A stretch of 38,133 nucleotides of DNA from NCBI RefSeq assembly GCF_001026695.1, contig NZ_LDNB01000013.1, positions 181,358 through 219,490 on the forward strand, read 5' to 3'. A program made the translations under genes and the position numbers. Position 1 is the first letter of the stretch. Every line of letters begins with the position of its first letter. Of the stretch, positions 1 to 8,328 are shown one piece after another. A model generated the notes under the pieces. That model ran no database searches and was not told where the DNA came from. It saw only the letters and a program-made list of their open reading frames with translations. Origin of the DNA: Neobacillus vireti (GTDB lineage Bacteria; Bacillota; Bacilli; Bacillales; Cytobacillaceae).

Positions 1-26
1 ATTCTAACCAACTGAACTACCAGACC
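1..26 (-). tRNA. tRNA-Asp, 5' end only (cut by window edge)
   Basis: The reverse complement reads as the acceptor 5' strand, D-stem and D-loop of a tRNA, starting GGTCTGGTAGTTCAGTTGG, and matches the 5' end of Bacillus tRNA-Asp. The anticodon lies outside the window, so the amino acid is inferred from 5'-end similarity only. It follows tRNA-Glu by 8 bases in the same transcript. Confidence 0.7.
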
Positions 27-34
27 AAAACCAA

Positions 35-106
35 TGACCCCTACGGGATTCGAACCCGTGTTACCGCCGTGAAAGGGCGGTGTCTTAACCGCTTGACCAA
101 GGGGCC
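35..106 (-). tRNA. tRNA-Glu (anticodon UUC)
   Basis: A 72-nt cloverleaf on the minus strand. The acceptor GGCCCCT pairs with AGGGGTC. The anticodon stem-loop CCGCCCTTTCACGGCGG carries TTC, and the T-loop GGTTCGAATCC is canonical. No CCA is encoded. It is the second gene of a Lys-Glu-Asp tRNA operon read leftwards. Confidence 0.95.
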
Positions 107-119
107 ATATTATTAAAAA

Positions 120-195
120 TGGTGAGCCATGAAGGACTCGAACCTTCGACCCTCTGATTAAAAGTCAGATGCTCTACCAACTGAGCTAATGGCTC
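120..195 (-). tRNA. tRNA-Lys (anticodon UUU)
   Basis: A 76-nt cloverleaf including an encoded 3' CCA. The acceptor is GAGCCAT/ATGGCTC, the anticodon loop CTTTTAA carries TTT, and the T-loop GGTTCGAGTCC is canonical. It is the only intact tRNA-Lys copy here. Its first 26 nt and the 9 bases upstream recur five more times in the array immediately 5' of it. Confidence 0.96.
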
Positions 196-855
196 GTACT
201 ATAATTGTTCCCTAAACTTCGACTTCTGCCGGATGCTCAAAATCCCTTGCGGAATTTCTCGCAGATTGCACGCGGAAGCTTATTCATTGAAGTCCGCAAT
301 CTGCTCTACCAACTGAGCTAATGGCTCGTACTATAATTGTTTCCTAAACTTCGACTTCTGCCGGATGCTCAAAATCCCTTGCGGAATTTCTCGCAGATTG
401 CACGCGGAAGCTTATTCATTGAAGTCCGCAATCTGCTCTACCAACTGAGCTAATGGCTCGTACTATAATTGTTTCCTAAACTTCGACTTCTGCCGGATGC
501 TCAAAATCCCTTGCGGAATTTCTCGCAGATTGCACGCGGAAGCTTATTCATTGAAGTCCGCAATCTGCTCTACCAACTGAGCTAATGGCTCGTACTATAA
601 TTGTTTCCTAAACTTCGACTTCTGCCGGATGCTCAAAATCCCTTGCGGAATTTCTCGCAGATTGCACGCGGAAGCTTATTCATTGAAGTCCGCAATCTGC
701 TCTACCAACTGAGCTAATGGCTCGTACTATAATTGTTTCCTAAACTTCGACTTCTGCCGGATGCTCAAAATCCCTTGCGGAATTTCTCGCAGATTGCACG
801 CGGAAGCTTATTCATTGAAGTCCGCAATCTGCTCTACCAACTGAGCTAATGGCTC
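196..855 (-). repeat. Five tandem 132-bp units built from the tRNA-Lys 5' part plus a structured tail
   Basis: Units lie at 196-327, 328-459, 460-591, 592-723 and 724-855, all exactly 132 bp. By eye they differ only at one base near 210 in the unit next to the real tRNA. In RNA sense each unit starts with the first 26 nt of tRNA-Lys (acceptor 5' strand and D-arm). A long hairpin follows (first unit 261-304, arms GCAGATTG/CAATCTGC extended by CGGA/TCCG). A small hairpin with a GCAA tetraloop comes next (240-257), then a tail ending TTATAGTAC just before the next tRNA start. Put differently, a 35-bp core (first copy 170-204) occurs six times, separated by five 97-bp bodies. The units sit between the likely operon promoter and tRNA-Lys, so they should be transcribed. 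None can make a tRNA. Function unknown. Confidence 0.95.
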
Positions 856-899
856 GTACTATAAGTGCTGTAATTTGTCGTATTGTGACGACGCTTTTT

Positions 900-929
900 A
901 TAATAGCATGGATAATAGATTTAAGGCAA
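900..929 (-). promoter_or_regulatory. Probable sigma-A promoter of the tRNA operon
   Basis: On the minus strand TTGCCT (924-929) and TATTAT (900-905) are separated by 18 bp, 45 bp upstream of the first tRNA-derived unit. The -35 has four of six consensus bases. It is the best-placed candidate to drive the repeat array and the tRNA-Lys-Glu-Asp genes. Confidence 0.45.
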
Positions 930-1125
930 TACTTTTTTTAAAATATTTTTTAAAATATAGTTTCTATCTAAACTTCCGCTTAATTTAATCCAATTTTGCC
1001 AATTAAACATGCGCTTTTCGTTGATATTCTGTTCGAATGGTGGGGTAAAACGGGAAAACTGCAGAAAAAAATATTTTTAGGGCAAAAAGTTCTGTCAGAA
1101 TCACTTATTTAGGGACGCAATCTAG

Positions 1126-1222
1126 TTTATTTGCGAATAAGTCCATTTTATTTGCGAATTACCTGGCTTTATTTGCGAATCCAGACCTTTTATTTGCGAA
1201 TTACTTAGTTTTATTTGCGAAT
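1126..1222. repeat. Five 13-bp iterons with exact 21-bp spacing
   Basis: TTTATTTGCGAAT occurs at 1126-1138, 1147-1159, 1168-1180, 1189-1201 and 1210-1222. The starts are exactly 21 bp apart and the 8-bp spacers are unrelated to each other. The core ATTTGCGAAT is one base short of a perfect palindrome centred on GC. Two helical turns per step would place all sites on one face of the DNA. The array lies between the purA terminator and the tRNA operon promoter. No ORF is supported in 930-1276; the rest is AT-rich DNA with nothing I can identify. Confidence 0.9.
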
Positions 1223-1276
1223 CGTCAAATCACACAATTTCCATCCCTCGCAAACCTTTCATATTCAAAGAGGAAA

Positions 1277-1294
1277 GCCCGCCAAGATGCGGGC
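1277..1294 (-). terminator. purA terminator
   Basis: The 6-bp GC stem GCCCGC/GCGGGC starts about 15 bases after the purA stop and is followed by a short mixed U-run (TTTCC). The tract is weak, so termination may be partial. Confidence 0.6.
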
Positions 1295-1308
1295 CTCTCA
1301 TTCTTGAT

Positions 1309-2601
1309 TTAAATCTGTCTCCAAGGGCTGCGGACGACGTTTGTTTGGTTTCGATCTGGGCCGACAGAGAATGTGGTCAGCGGAACTCCTGTAAGCTGGG
1401 TGACACGCTCAATATAATGGCGGGCATTGGCAGGCAGTTCATCTAATGATTTAACGCCTGTAATATCCTCATTCCAGCCTGGAAGCTCCTCATATACAGG
1501 TTCACACTCCGCTAATACCTTTAAGCTCGCTGGATACTCTGTAATGAGTTCACCTTTATAGCGATAGGCCGTACATATTTTCAAAGTTTCGATACCGGTT
1601 AAGACGTCAATCGAATTAAGGGAAAGATCGGTTAACCCGCTGACACGGCGGGCATGACGGACAACGACGCTATCAAACCAGCCGACACGGCGCGGGCGTC
1701 CTGTTGTAGTACCGTATTCGCGTCCAACCTCACGGATGCGGTTTCCTGTTTCATCATTTAATTCAGTAGGAAACGGACCGTCCCCGACACGGGATGTGTA
1801 TGCCTTACAAACGCCAACGGCATGAGTTATTTTCGATGGACCAACACCTGAACCAATCGTTACTCCGCCGGCAACTGGGTTAGAAGATGTAACAAACGGA
1901 TACGTGCCTTGGTCAATATCAAGCATAACGCCCTGGGCACCTTCAAAGAGCACCCGCTTACCGTCATCTAGAGCATCATTTAACACCACAGATGTATCGC
2001 AGACATATTGCTTAATCTGCTGTCCATACTCAAAATATTCATCTAAGATTTCTTCTTTCTTAAAGCCAGTTGTCTCATAAATCCGTTCAAATAAGCGGTT
2101 CTTTTCAGCGAGGTTCCGCTCAAGTTTTTCCTCAAACACATCGCGCTCAAGCAAATCAGCAATCCGGATACCGACACGGGCGGCCTTGTCCATATAGGCA
2201 GGTCCGATTCCCTTTTTTGTCGTACCGATCTTATTAGCACCCTTACTTTCTTCTTCCACTTCATCCAATTTTAAATGATACGGAAGGATCACATGGGCAC
2301 GATTGCTAATCCGAAGATTCTCAGTTGTAACGCCTTTTTCATGTAAATAAGCCAATTCCGTAACCAGTGCTTTTGGATCAACAACCATTCCATTGCCGAT
2401 TACGCTAATTTTTTCTTTATTAAAAATCCCTGATGGAATTAAGTGTAATTTGTAGGTTTCTCCGTTAAATTTGATGGTGTGGCCTGCGTTGTTTCCACCT
2501 TGATAACGCGCAATTACTTCTGCATTTTCAGACAAAAAGTCAGTTATCTTTCCTTTGCCTTCGTCTCCCCACTGCGTACCAACTACCACTACTGATGACA
2601 T
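1309..2601 (-). CDS. purA: Adenylosuccinate synthetase
   Basis: Joins IMP and aspartate with GTP to give adenylosuccinate, the first committed step from IMP to AMP, in the cytosol. The 430-aa protein has the usual family length and is colinear throughout. The N-terminal [11 protein letters not shown] loop (residues 8-18) carries catalytic Asp13, and GGNNAGH supplies His41. The mid-region [11 protein letters not shown] and the C-terminal SVGPDRNQT complete the expected signatures. ATG start behind a GGAGGT ribosome site. It has its own promoter with paired PurR boxes, so adenine/PRPP-responsive repression is expected. Monocistronic, with a terminator just downstream. Confidence 0.98.
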   Translation of the reverse strand: MSSVVVVGTQWGDEGKGKITDFLSENAEVIARYQGGNNAGHTIKFNGETYKLHLIPSGIFNKEKISVIGNGMVVDPKALVTELAYLHEKGVTTENLRISNRAHVILPYHLKLDEVEEESKGANKIGTTKKGIGPAYMDKAARVGIRIADLLERDVFEEKLERNLAEKNRLFERIYETTGFKKEEILDEYFEYGQQIKQYVCDTSVVLNDALDDGKRVLFEGAQGVMLDIDQGTYPFVTSSNPVAGGVTIGSGVGPSKITHAVGVCKAYTSRVGDGPFPTELNDETGNRIREVGREYGTTTGRPRRVGWFDSVVVRHARRVSGLTDLSLNSIDVLTGIETLKICTAYRYKGELITEYPASLKVLAECEPVYEELPGWNEDITGVKSLDELPANARHYIERVTQLTGVPLTTFSVGPDRNQTNVVRSPWRQI

Positions 2602-2641
2602 ATTAAGGCACCTCCAAAGTTTTTACCACTTTATTTACTCT

Positions 2642-2698
2642 GATAAGAAAGGAAAATTTCGACTTCGAAAATTGTCCAGCTTCAGCGCTTTTCTTATC
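2642..2698 (-). repeat. Intergenic-repeat remnant forming a hairpin in the purA leader
   Basis: Positions 2670-2696 read AATTGTCCAGCTTCAGCGC followed by TTTTCTTA. These are the two ends of the repeat seen at 24148-24301 joined with the middle missing. Flanking arms GATAAGAAA (2642-2650) and TTTCTTATC (2690-2698) are perfectly complementary, and inner AATTTTCGA/TCGAAATT can pair. The purA 5' UTR would thus carry a stem-loop between transcription start and ribosome site. Confidence 0.6.
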
Positions 2699-2706
2699 AC
2701 TTCATT

Positions 2707-2735
2707 AGTTTAGCAATTTTTCTACCATTAATCAA
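2707..2735 (-). promoter_or_regulatory. purA promoter (sigma-A)
   Basis: Minus-strand TTGATT (2730-2735), a 17-bp spacer, then TAAACT (2707-2712). Paired PurR boxes lie immediately upstream, the arrangement known from B. subtilis pur promoters. The predicted start near 2700 gives a leader of roughly 100 nt. Confidence 0.7.
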
Positions 2736-2737
2736 AC

Positions 2738-2783
2738 TAAACACGAACATTTTATAGTTAAATATAAAATTATGTTCGTGAAA
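2738..2783. promoter_or_regulatory. Paired PurR boxes
   Basis: Two inverted boxes with CGAAC cores face each other: AAACACGAACATT near 2738-2750 and TATGTTCGTGAAA at 2771-2783, about 20 bp apart. The established PurR operator is AWWWCCGAACWWT in inverted pairs 16-18 bp apart. Each core here has ACGAAC rather than CCGAAC. Position just upstream of the purA -35 fits PurR repression relieved by PRPP. Confidence 0.78.
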
Positions 2784-2805
2784 TATAGCAATCTATTAAA
2801 ATAAA

Positions 2806-2992
2806 GGCTGTGTTATAAGTGAATGTTTATTTCCGTTCCAGGCGCGAGCTTTCCGCGGGGCGGGCGGTGAGCCTCCTCGGCGAATTGCGCGCCTGCGGGG
2901 TCTCACCTGTCCCGCTGCTCCCGCTGGAGTCTCGCTGTATCCACGTCCAATCAACATTGTGATCAAAATCAATAATGTGGTTTAACACAGCC
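2806..2992. mobile_element. Miniature inverted-repeat element, copy A (187 bp)
   Basis: Starts GGCTGTGTTA and ends TAACACAGCC, giving 10-bp perfect terminal inverted repeats. It is flanked by the direct repeat AAAATAAA at 2798-2805 and 2993-3000, an 8-bp target duplication. The core (about 2835-2940) is GC-rich and strongly self-complementary. No ORF for a transposase is present, so any movement would need an enzyme in trans. It lies between the dnaC terminator and the purA operator. It is the inverse orientation of the copy at 31418-31602. Confidence 0.85.
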
Positions 2993-3004
2993 AAAATAAA
3001 AAAA

Positions 3005-3029
3005 AGCCAGCCTTAGATTTAGGCTGACT
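3005..3029 (-). terminator. dnaC terminator
   Basis: AGTCAGCCT/AGGCTGGCT stem with one G-U pair, loop AAATCTA, followed on the minus strand by a long T-run. It starts 14 bases after the dnaC stop. The copy-A element is inserted just beyond it, with its target duplication abutting the T-run. Confidence 0.9.
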
Positions 3030-3042
3030 TTTCATATCGGCG

Positions 3043-4398
3043 TTATGCTCCTGGAGGAGAGTCATAACGCGTCTCGATGTTGACGAATTTATTATATTCC
3101 TTCACAAATGCTAACGAAACCGTGCCTGTCGGACCGTTACGCTGCTTAGCTATGATAATCTCGATAATATTCTTATTCTCTGATTCCTTATCATAGTAAT
3201 CGTCACGATATAGGAAGGCAACGATATCGGCATCCTGCTCAATACTTCCTGATTCACGAATATCGGACATCATCGGGCGTTTATCCTGACGCTGCTCGAC
3301 ACCACGGGAAAGCTGAGAAAGAGCAATAACAGGGACTTGCAGCTCACGAGCTAATTGCTTAAGCGAGCGGGAAATTTCCGATACTTCCTGCTGACGGTTT
3401 TCACCAGAACGACCGCTTCCTAATATCAGCTGCAAATAGTCAATTAAAATCATCCCTAAGCCATGCTCTTGCTTTAAGCGGCGGCATTTAGAGCGAATAT
3501 CACCGACGCGAACGCCAGGGGTATCATCAATATAGATTCCCGTATTTGATAAGGCTCCCATAGCCATCGTCAGCTTACCCCAATCATCCTCTGTCAGTGA
3601 CCCGGTACGAAGCCTTTGGGCATCGATATTTCCTTCGGCACATAAAAGACGCATGACAAGCTGTTCAGCACCCATCTCAAGACTAAAGATGGCAATGTTT
3701 TCACCTGTTTTTTTGGCCACATTTTGCGCAACATTGAGGGCAAATGCTGTTTTACCAACAGAAGGACGGGCACCAACAATAATTAAGTCATTGCGCTGGA
3801 AGCCTGCTGTCATCCGGTCAAGCTCAACAAACCCAGTCTCAAGACCTGTAATTTCGCCAACGCGTTTATGCATCTCCTCAATATTGTCATACGTCCGAAC
3901 GAGGACATCTTTAATGCTGTGGAAGGCACCGGCATTCTTTCTTTGAGCAACTTCAAGGATACTTTTCTCAGCCTCGCTCAAAAGCGCTTCGACTTCATCC
4001 TCACGCGAATATCCATCAGTGGCAATTCCTGTTGCCGTACGAATTAACCTTCTAAGTAAAGACTTTTCTTCTACGATTCTAGCATAATACTCTATATTTG
4101 CGGCAGTAGGAACCGACCCCGACAGTTCGTTTAAATAACTAACCCCGCCTGTATCTTCAATCAGCTTGGCCGCTGCCAATTCTTCTGTCACTGTAATTAA
4201 GTCAACCGCTTTACCTTCATCGTTTAGCTTCAACATGACATTAAAGATTTTTTGATGGGAGGCACGATAAAAATCCTCAGGAATTAATATTTCTGAAGCT
4301 AATGTTAACGCAGAAGGCTCTAGAAAAATCGCCCCTAAAACGGCTTGTTCCGCTTCAATATTTTGCGGCGGCATGCGGTCCGCATATAAATCACTCAT
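3043..4398 (-). CDS. dnaC: Replicative DNA helicase (DnaB family; Bacillus DnaC)
   Basis: Hexameric 5'-3' helicase that unwinds the replication fork and recruits primase DnaG; loaded by DnaI with DnaB/DnaD in bacilli. The 451-aa length matches B. subtilis DnaC. The N-terminal DnaB domain starts with the typical PPQNIEAEQAVLGAIF, followed by the linker helix region. The RecA-like C-terminal domain has Walker A GARPSVGKT (209-217), Walker B region LGMILIDYLQLI and arginine-finger region QRNGPTG. No intein is present. ATG start behind GGAGG. Lies downstream of rplI, with a hairpin terminator between them, so it may use a promoter of its own or read-through. Confidence 0.97.
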   Translation of the reverse strand: MSDLYADRMPPQNIEAEQAVLGAIFLEPSALTLASEILIPEDFYRASHQKIFNVMLKLNDEGKAVDLITVTEELAAAKLIEDTGGVSYLNELSGSVPTAANIEYYARIVEEKSLLRRLIRTATGIATDGYSREDEVEALLSEAEKSILEVAQRKNAGAFHSIKDVLVRTYDNIEEMHKRVGEITGLETGFVELDRMTAGFQRNDLIIVGARPSVGKTAFALNVAQNVAKKTGENIAIFSLEMGAEQLVMRLLCAEGNIDAQRLRTGSLTEDDWGKLTMAMGALSNTGIYIDDTPGVRVGDIRSKCRRLKQEHGLGMILIDYLQLILGSGRSGENRQQEVSEISRSLKQLARELQVPVIALSQLSRGVEQRQDKRPMMSDIRESGSIEQDADIVAFLYRDDYYDKESENKNIIEIIIAKQRNGPTGTVSLAFVKEYNKFVNIETRYDSPPGA

Positions 4399-4459
4399 CT
4401 ATTCAAAACCTCCTATGTGAGAGGATGATTTAAAAATATCATATCTTATAAAGAAAAAA

Positions 4460-4481
4460 GTGACCAGTCAAAACCGATCAC
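4460..4481 (-). terminator. rplI terminator
   Basis: Minus-strand GTGATCGGT-TTTG-ACTGGTCAC gives a 9-bp stem with G-U pairs, followed by TTTTTTC. It separates rplI from dnaC. Confidence 0.8.
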
Positions 4482-4546
4482 ATCCCGTTGCTTACTTTGT
4501 CTATTCTATCATGTTTATCCAGAAATTGAACTGGCAAATTTTTATC

Positions 4547-4996
4547 TTATTTTATTTCCTTTACCGCAACAGTAAGTGTTGCAACTACTTCATGATGAAG
4601 CTTCACTGGAACCTTCGTATGGCCAAGGGTGCGGATGGCATCTGTTAATTCCATTTTCCGCTTATCAACTTTAATCCCTGTTTTCTTTTGTAGCTCTTCA
4701 GCAATTTGCTTTGTAGTAATCGAACCGAATAGTCTGCCGCCTTCACCAGCTTTTGCTGATAACTCAACAGTCGTTTGGTCCAATGTTTCTTTCAGCTTTT
4801 TCGCTTCAGCCAGTTCTTCAGCAGCTACCTTTTCCTGTTTCTTTTTTTGCCCCTCTAATGTGCTGATATTCGAGTTACTTGCTTCAATTGCCAAACCTTG
4901 CTTAATTAAGAAGTTTTGTGCATAGCCATCCGCCACATTTTTTACTTCGCCTTTTTTTCCTTTTCCTTTAACATCCTTGAGAAAAATTACTTTCAT
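4547..4996 (-). CDS. rplI: 50S ribosomal protein L9 (bL9)
   Basis: Binds 23S rRNA at the base of the L1 stalk and affects frame maintenance. The 149-aa protein starts [19 protein letters not shown], the rRNA-binding N-domain signature. It continues through the long connecting helix rich in Lys/Glu (about 45-75) to the C-terminal domain. The ATG overlaps the gdpP stop by 4 bases (ATGA), so the two are translationally coupled, as in B. subtilis. A terminator follows. Confidence 0.97.
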   Translation of the reverse strand: MKVIFLKDVKGKGKKGEVKNVADGYAQNFLIKQGLAIEASNSNISTLEGQKKKQEKVAAEELAEAKKLKETLDQTTVELSAKAGEGGRLFGSITTKQIAEELQKKTGIKVDKRKMELTDAIRTLGHTKVPVKLHHEVVATLTVAVKEIK

Positions 4997-6966
4997 TCCT
5001 TTTTCACTCCTTCAAAATAATCATCAATCGCTGCTTTTAATTGTGCTTCCGTTTCTTCAATTGACAGCCCTGCCAGCTGGGTGGCCGCATTTGTTAAGTG
5101 ACCGCCGCCCTTTAAGCTTTCCATAATCACTTGGACATTGATGTTTCCGAGGGACCTCGCACTAATACCAATAACTCCTTCGCCGCGTTTTGAAATCACA
5201 AAGGAAGCTAGGACACCGTCCATCGATAACAATGTATCCGCTGCTTGGGCAATAATCACTTGATCATTAAGATCATCTTCAGTGCCCTTAGCAATCGCAA
5301 CCCCTTCACGGTAAAAAGTTACTGATTCAATCAGCTTCGACCTTTTGATATATGTATCTACGTCTTCTTTCAAAAACTTTTGCACGAGAACGGTATCAGC
5401 ACCGTGTGCCCTCAAGTAGGAGGCGGCGTCAAATGTTCTTGAGCCGGTTCGTAATGTAAAGCTTTTTGTATCGACGATGATTCCTGCTAAAAGCGCCGTC
5501 GCTTCTATCATCTCTATTTTAGCTCGTTTCGGCTGATATTCCAAAAACTCTGTTACTAACTCCGATGTAGACGAGGCATATGGCTCCATATACACGAGCA
5601 ATGGACCCTCAATAAAATCTTCGCCGCGGCGATGATGATCAATCACCACAACATGATCAATTTTGTTTAATAGCCGTTCCTCCATGACCAAAGAAGGTTT
5701 ATGGGTATCAACAACAACAAGCAGCGTCTTATCCGTGGCAATTTCAAGCGCCTCATCAGGTCCGATAAAATGAGCAAACAATTGCTCTTGTTGGCGGATC
5801 TCAGCCATCAATCGCTTGACAGCATTGTCGATTTCCTGGGTATTAACAACGATATAGGCTTCCTTCCGGTTCATTTGCGCTACTTTATAAATTCCAATAC
5901 TTGAGCCAATCGAATCCATGTCAGGGTTTTTATGACCCATAATAATCACTTTATCACTTGCAGTAATTAAATCCTTCAAGGCATGGGAGATGACCCTTGC
6001 TCTAACTCTTGTCCGTTTTTCAATTGGATTTGTTTTGCCGCCAAAGAACTTCACTTTCCCATTTGGCAGTTTAATCGCAACTTGATCCCCGCCCCTGCCT
6101 AAGGCCAGATCGAGACTTGATTGTGCCAAGACACCTAATTCAGGTAAGGACGAGACACCTGTTCCAACCCCAATACTCAAGGTAAACGAGACATTCTGAT
6201 TTGAGGTCATTTCGCGCACTTCATCAAGGATGGCAAACTTCCCCTTTTCAAGCATATGGAGAATTCCTTCGTTAAAAACAGCCATAAATCGTTCCGAGGA
6301 AATCCTTTTTAAGAAAATTCCATTATCTGTTGCCCATTTATTCAGGATTGATGTAACTAAATTATTGATGCTGCCGCGCATCTGGTCGTCCATTCCCTGA
6401 GTTAAGTCATCATAATTATCTAGAAAGATCGTTGCAATAACGATCCGTTCTTCATGATACATTTTCTCAATCTCTGTTTGTTCTGTTACATCGAAAAAGT
6501 ATAACAGCCGTTCTTCACGTTTATGGATGACGCGGAACTTCCGGTCATAGAGGGTAATGACTTCTGTTTCTACCTCCTGCTTAATTAACGGAACTAATGG
6601 GTCTGCTACGTCATACAGAGACCTTCCGACAAGTGTGTCCTCATCAAAACAAGAGGCGAGGAAGGGATTTGTCCATTCAATATTATACTCATCATTAATA
6701 AGCATAATTCCGATGGGCATCCCCAAAAGTGCTTCTTCGCCCACTCTTTTTACCCGGTAAGAAAGTGTTGTGATGTACTCTTCCATTTCCACTCTCTGGC
6801 GATGGTCAATGACAAACATATAGTAGATAGGAAAAAACATGAGTAACAGTCCGGCAGCACTTAATATCCAATTATATAAGGACAGGACAATGAGCACGAC
6901 CACTGTAACGCCTATTAACCCGTAAAAGGGGTAACGTATTGACCGCTTTTCTAAAAATGCCGGCAA
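4993..6966 (-). CDS. gdpP: Cyclic-di-AMP phosphodiesterase GdpP
   Basis: Membrane enzyme that hydrolyses c-di-AMP to pApA, controlling potassium, turgor and beta-lactam tolerance. I place the start at a TTG (6964-6966) giving 657 aa, close to B. subtilis GdpP (659). AAGGAG lies 8 bases upstream, and the upstream in-frame extension would overlap yybS and lacks a ribosome site. Order: two membrane helices (about 10-60), PAS domain (about 70-150), degenerate GGDEF (about 170-295, lacking the active GGDEF motif), then DHH/DHHA1. The DHH part contains GHKNPDMDS (about 344-352) and VIDHH (about 441-445), and DHHA1 has GGGHLTNAA. Downstream of yybS by 25 bp and overlapping rplI. Confidence 0.95.
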   Translation of the reverse strand: MPAFLEKRSIRYPFYGLIGVTVVVLIVLSLYNWILSAAGLLLMFFPIYYMFVIDHRQRVEMEEYITTLSYRVKRVGEEALLGMPIGIMLINDEYNIEWTNPFLASCFDEDTLVGRSLYDVADPLVPLIKQEVETEVITLYDRKFRVIHKREERLLYFFDVTEQTEIEKMYHEERIVIATIFLDNYDDLTQGMDDQMRGSINNLVTSILNKWATDNGIFLKRISSERFMAVFNEGILHMLEKGKFAILDEVREMTSNQNVSFTLSIGVGTGVSSLPELGVLAQSSLDLALGRGGDQVAIKLPNGKVKFFGGKTNPIEKRTRVRARVISHALKDLITASDKVIIMGHKNPDMDSIGSSIGIYKVAQMNRKEAYIVVNTQEIDNAVKRLMAEIRQQEQLFAHFIGPDEALEIATDKTLLVVVDTHKPSLVMEERLLNKIDHVVVIDHHRRGEDFIEGPLLVYMEPYASSTSELVTEFLEYQPKRAKIEMIEATALLAGIIVDTKSFTLRTGSRTFDAASYLRAHGADTVLVQKFLKEDVDTYIKRSKLIESVTFYREGVAIAKGTEDDLNDQVIIAQAADTLLSMDGVLASFVISKRGEGVIGISARSLGNINVQVIMESLKGGGHLTNAATQLAGLSIEETEAQLKAAIDDYFEGVKKE

Positions 6967-6991
6967 AGTTTTCAGCTCCTTGTCACAAGTC

Positions 6992-7936
6992 TTACTCTTT
7001 CTTCTTAAAACGCTTGCGGTAATCAAATCCGATATCTAAAATCCCTAACATTAATATTATATAATGAACAATCGGAATCATGAAAGCAAGAATTACCACA
7101 AGGGCGTTGAAACCCTTGGAAACGGACTTTTGATAAAAAATATAAAAAATAAACGCAAGACCTTGAAATAACAAAAACATATTCAATATATAAGTCGCAT
7201 TAGTGACGACCGTATATAGATAGGTTCCTTCTTGGGGATGGGCCAGTATATTTACTCCCAAGGCAATTAAATAGTACCATAGAAGACTTCTAGGCAGGGA
7301 CATATTGCGAAAACTGCCCCACGGCTGAACACTCACACCAAATCGCTTTAATATTGGAAAGCTGACCCACTGGATAATAAAGACAGCCGTAATTGACATC
7401 ATAATTAAAAAATACGGGACCAGCGTTTCAATCATTTTAAGCAGGTCGGCATTTTGTTTTTTTATCAGTTCAATTTGATCTTCTTGCCCCAGAGCTTTAA
7501 GGAGATCTTGAGAATTATTGACGGTGTCATTTAATGCTGCAGTCAGCTCATTAATGATATTTAACTTAAAAAAGGCGACAGAAATTACATAATAAATGAC
7601 AAGTCCCGCCATAAAGATCAGCGAGTTTACTATTAATATCGATGTTCGGCTCTTATTTTTTTGAAGCATAAACCCGATGATCACTCCGATTGTCCCATAA
7701 AGTAGCATTAAGCCAAGTCCCAAGAATGAACCGGCAAGAAATGAAAGGAATATAGCCGCTAGAAAGAAGGCCACTATATTTTTCAGCTCATTTTTTGCCG
7801 CAAACAACATGAACGGCAGCGGTAAGACCAAGTTTGAAAAGGCTCCAACAAGCGGTATGTATATGGTGATTAATAGCAGAACAGTAAATGCCGCTAAGAG
7901 GATGGCACCTTCTGTTAATTTACGAACATTTTTCAC
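6992..7936 (-). CDS. yybS: YybS family membrane protein (DUF2232)
   Basis: A 314-aa integral membrane protein with about seven to eight hydrophobic segments, starting with a helix at residues 10-30. A more polar stretch lies near 140-165. It is the gene found next to gdpP in bacilli and belongs to the DUF2232 family; its transport or other role is unknown. Start is GTG (7934-7936) behind an unusual GGGGGG purine run. It heads the yybS-gdpP-rplI cluster, with a terminator for rpsR lying just upstream. Confidence 0.88.
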   Translation of the reverse strand: MKNVRKLTEGAILLAAFTVLLLITIYIPLVGAFSNLVLPLPFMLFAAKNELKNIVAFFLAAIFLSFLAGSFLGLGLMLLYGTIGVIIGFMLQKNKSRTSILIVNSLIFMAGLVIYYVISVAFFKLNIINELTAALNDTVNNSQDLLKALGQEDQIELIKKQNADLLKMIETLVPYFLIMMSITAVFIIQWVSFPILKRFGVSVQPWGSFRNMSLPRSLLWYYLIALGVNILAHPQEGTYLYTVVTNATYILNMFLLFQGLAFIFYIFYQKSVSKGFNALVVILAFMIPIVHYIILMLGILDIGFDYRKRFKKKE

Positions 7937-8001
7937 TTCTTCCCCCCTAATATTCTAACCCTATCTCCTTATTGTAGCTTTCAATTTATTAAATGTAAAA
8001 A

Positions 8002-8028
8002 GACAGCAAGGGCGTGGCCCTTGCTGCC
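8002..8028 (-). terminator. rpsR operon terminator
   Basis: A 12-bp stem GGCAGCAAGGGC/GCCCTTGCTGTC with a 3-base loop, then TTTTT. It begins about 10 bases after the rpsR stop and separates the rpsF operon from yybS. Confidence 0.95.
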
Positions 8029-8037
8029 TACAATTTA

Positions 8038-8277
8038 TTATTCACCTGCAACGAATGGTAGTAATGCCATTTGACGTGCACGTTTGATTGCAACTGTTAG
8101 TTTGCGTTGATATTTAGCGCTTGTACCAGTTACACGACGTGGTAAAATCTTTCCACGCTCAGAGATGAATTTTTTGAGTAAATCCACATCTTTATAATCG
8201 ATGCGAGAGATGCCATTTGCTGTGAAATAACATACTTTACGGCGCTTCGCGCGTCCGCCTTTACGTCCTCCTGCCAT
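8038..8277 (-). CDS. rpsR: 30S ribosomal protein S18 (bS18)
   Basis: Binds the 16S central domain as a heterodimer with S6. The 79-aa protein matches B. subtilis length, with basic N-terminus [18 protein letters not shown] and the conserved RITGT-like segment [17 protein letters not shown] start behind AAAGGAGGG. Last gene of rpsF-ssb-rpsR; with S6 it is expected to feed back on the leader upstream of rpsF. Confidence 0.97.
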   Translation of the reverse strand: MAGGRKGGRAKRRKVCYFTANGISRIDYKDVDLLKKFISERGKILPRRVTGTSAKYQRKLTVAIKRARQMALLPFVAGE

Positions 8278-8328
8278 GAAAATTCCCTCCTTTATGTTTT
8301 TTATCTTAACGTTTGAGTAAGGTTTGAT

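Noticed and set aside
196..855. CRISPR array
   Set aside because: The repeats are 132 bp including the 'spacer', all units are near-identical, and there are no variable spacers or cas genes.
328..855. Additional tRNA-Lys genes
   Set aside because: Each unit has only the acceptor 5' strand and D-arm; no anticodon or T arm follows, so no cloverleaf is possible.
2806..2992. Riboswitch upstream of purA
   Set aside because: The GC-rich fold is bounded by terminal inverted repeats and target duplications, lies upstream of the purA promoter and also occurs at dnaN, so it is a mobile repeat and not part of the purA mRNA.
3368..3385. GGAAATTTCC palindrome in dnaC as a Noc-binding site
   Set aside because: It lacks the CCCGGG centre of the Noc consensus and lies in conserved coding sequence.
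4460..4648. Plus-strand 62-aa ORF over the dnaC-rplI gap
   Set aside because: Antisense to the end of rplI and across a terminator, with no ribosome site and no recognisable protein.
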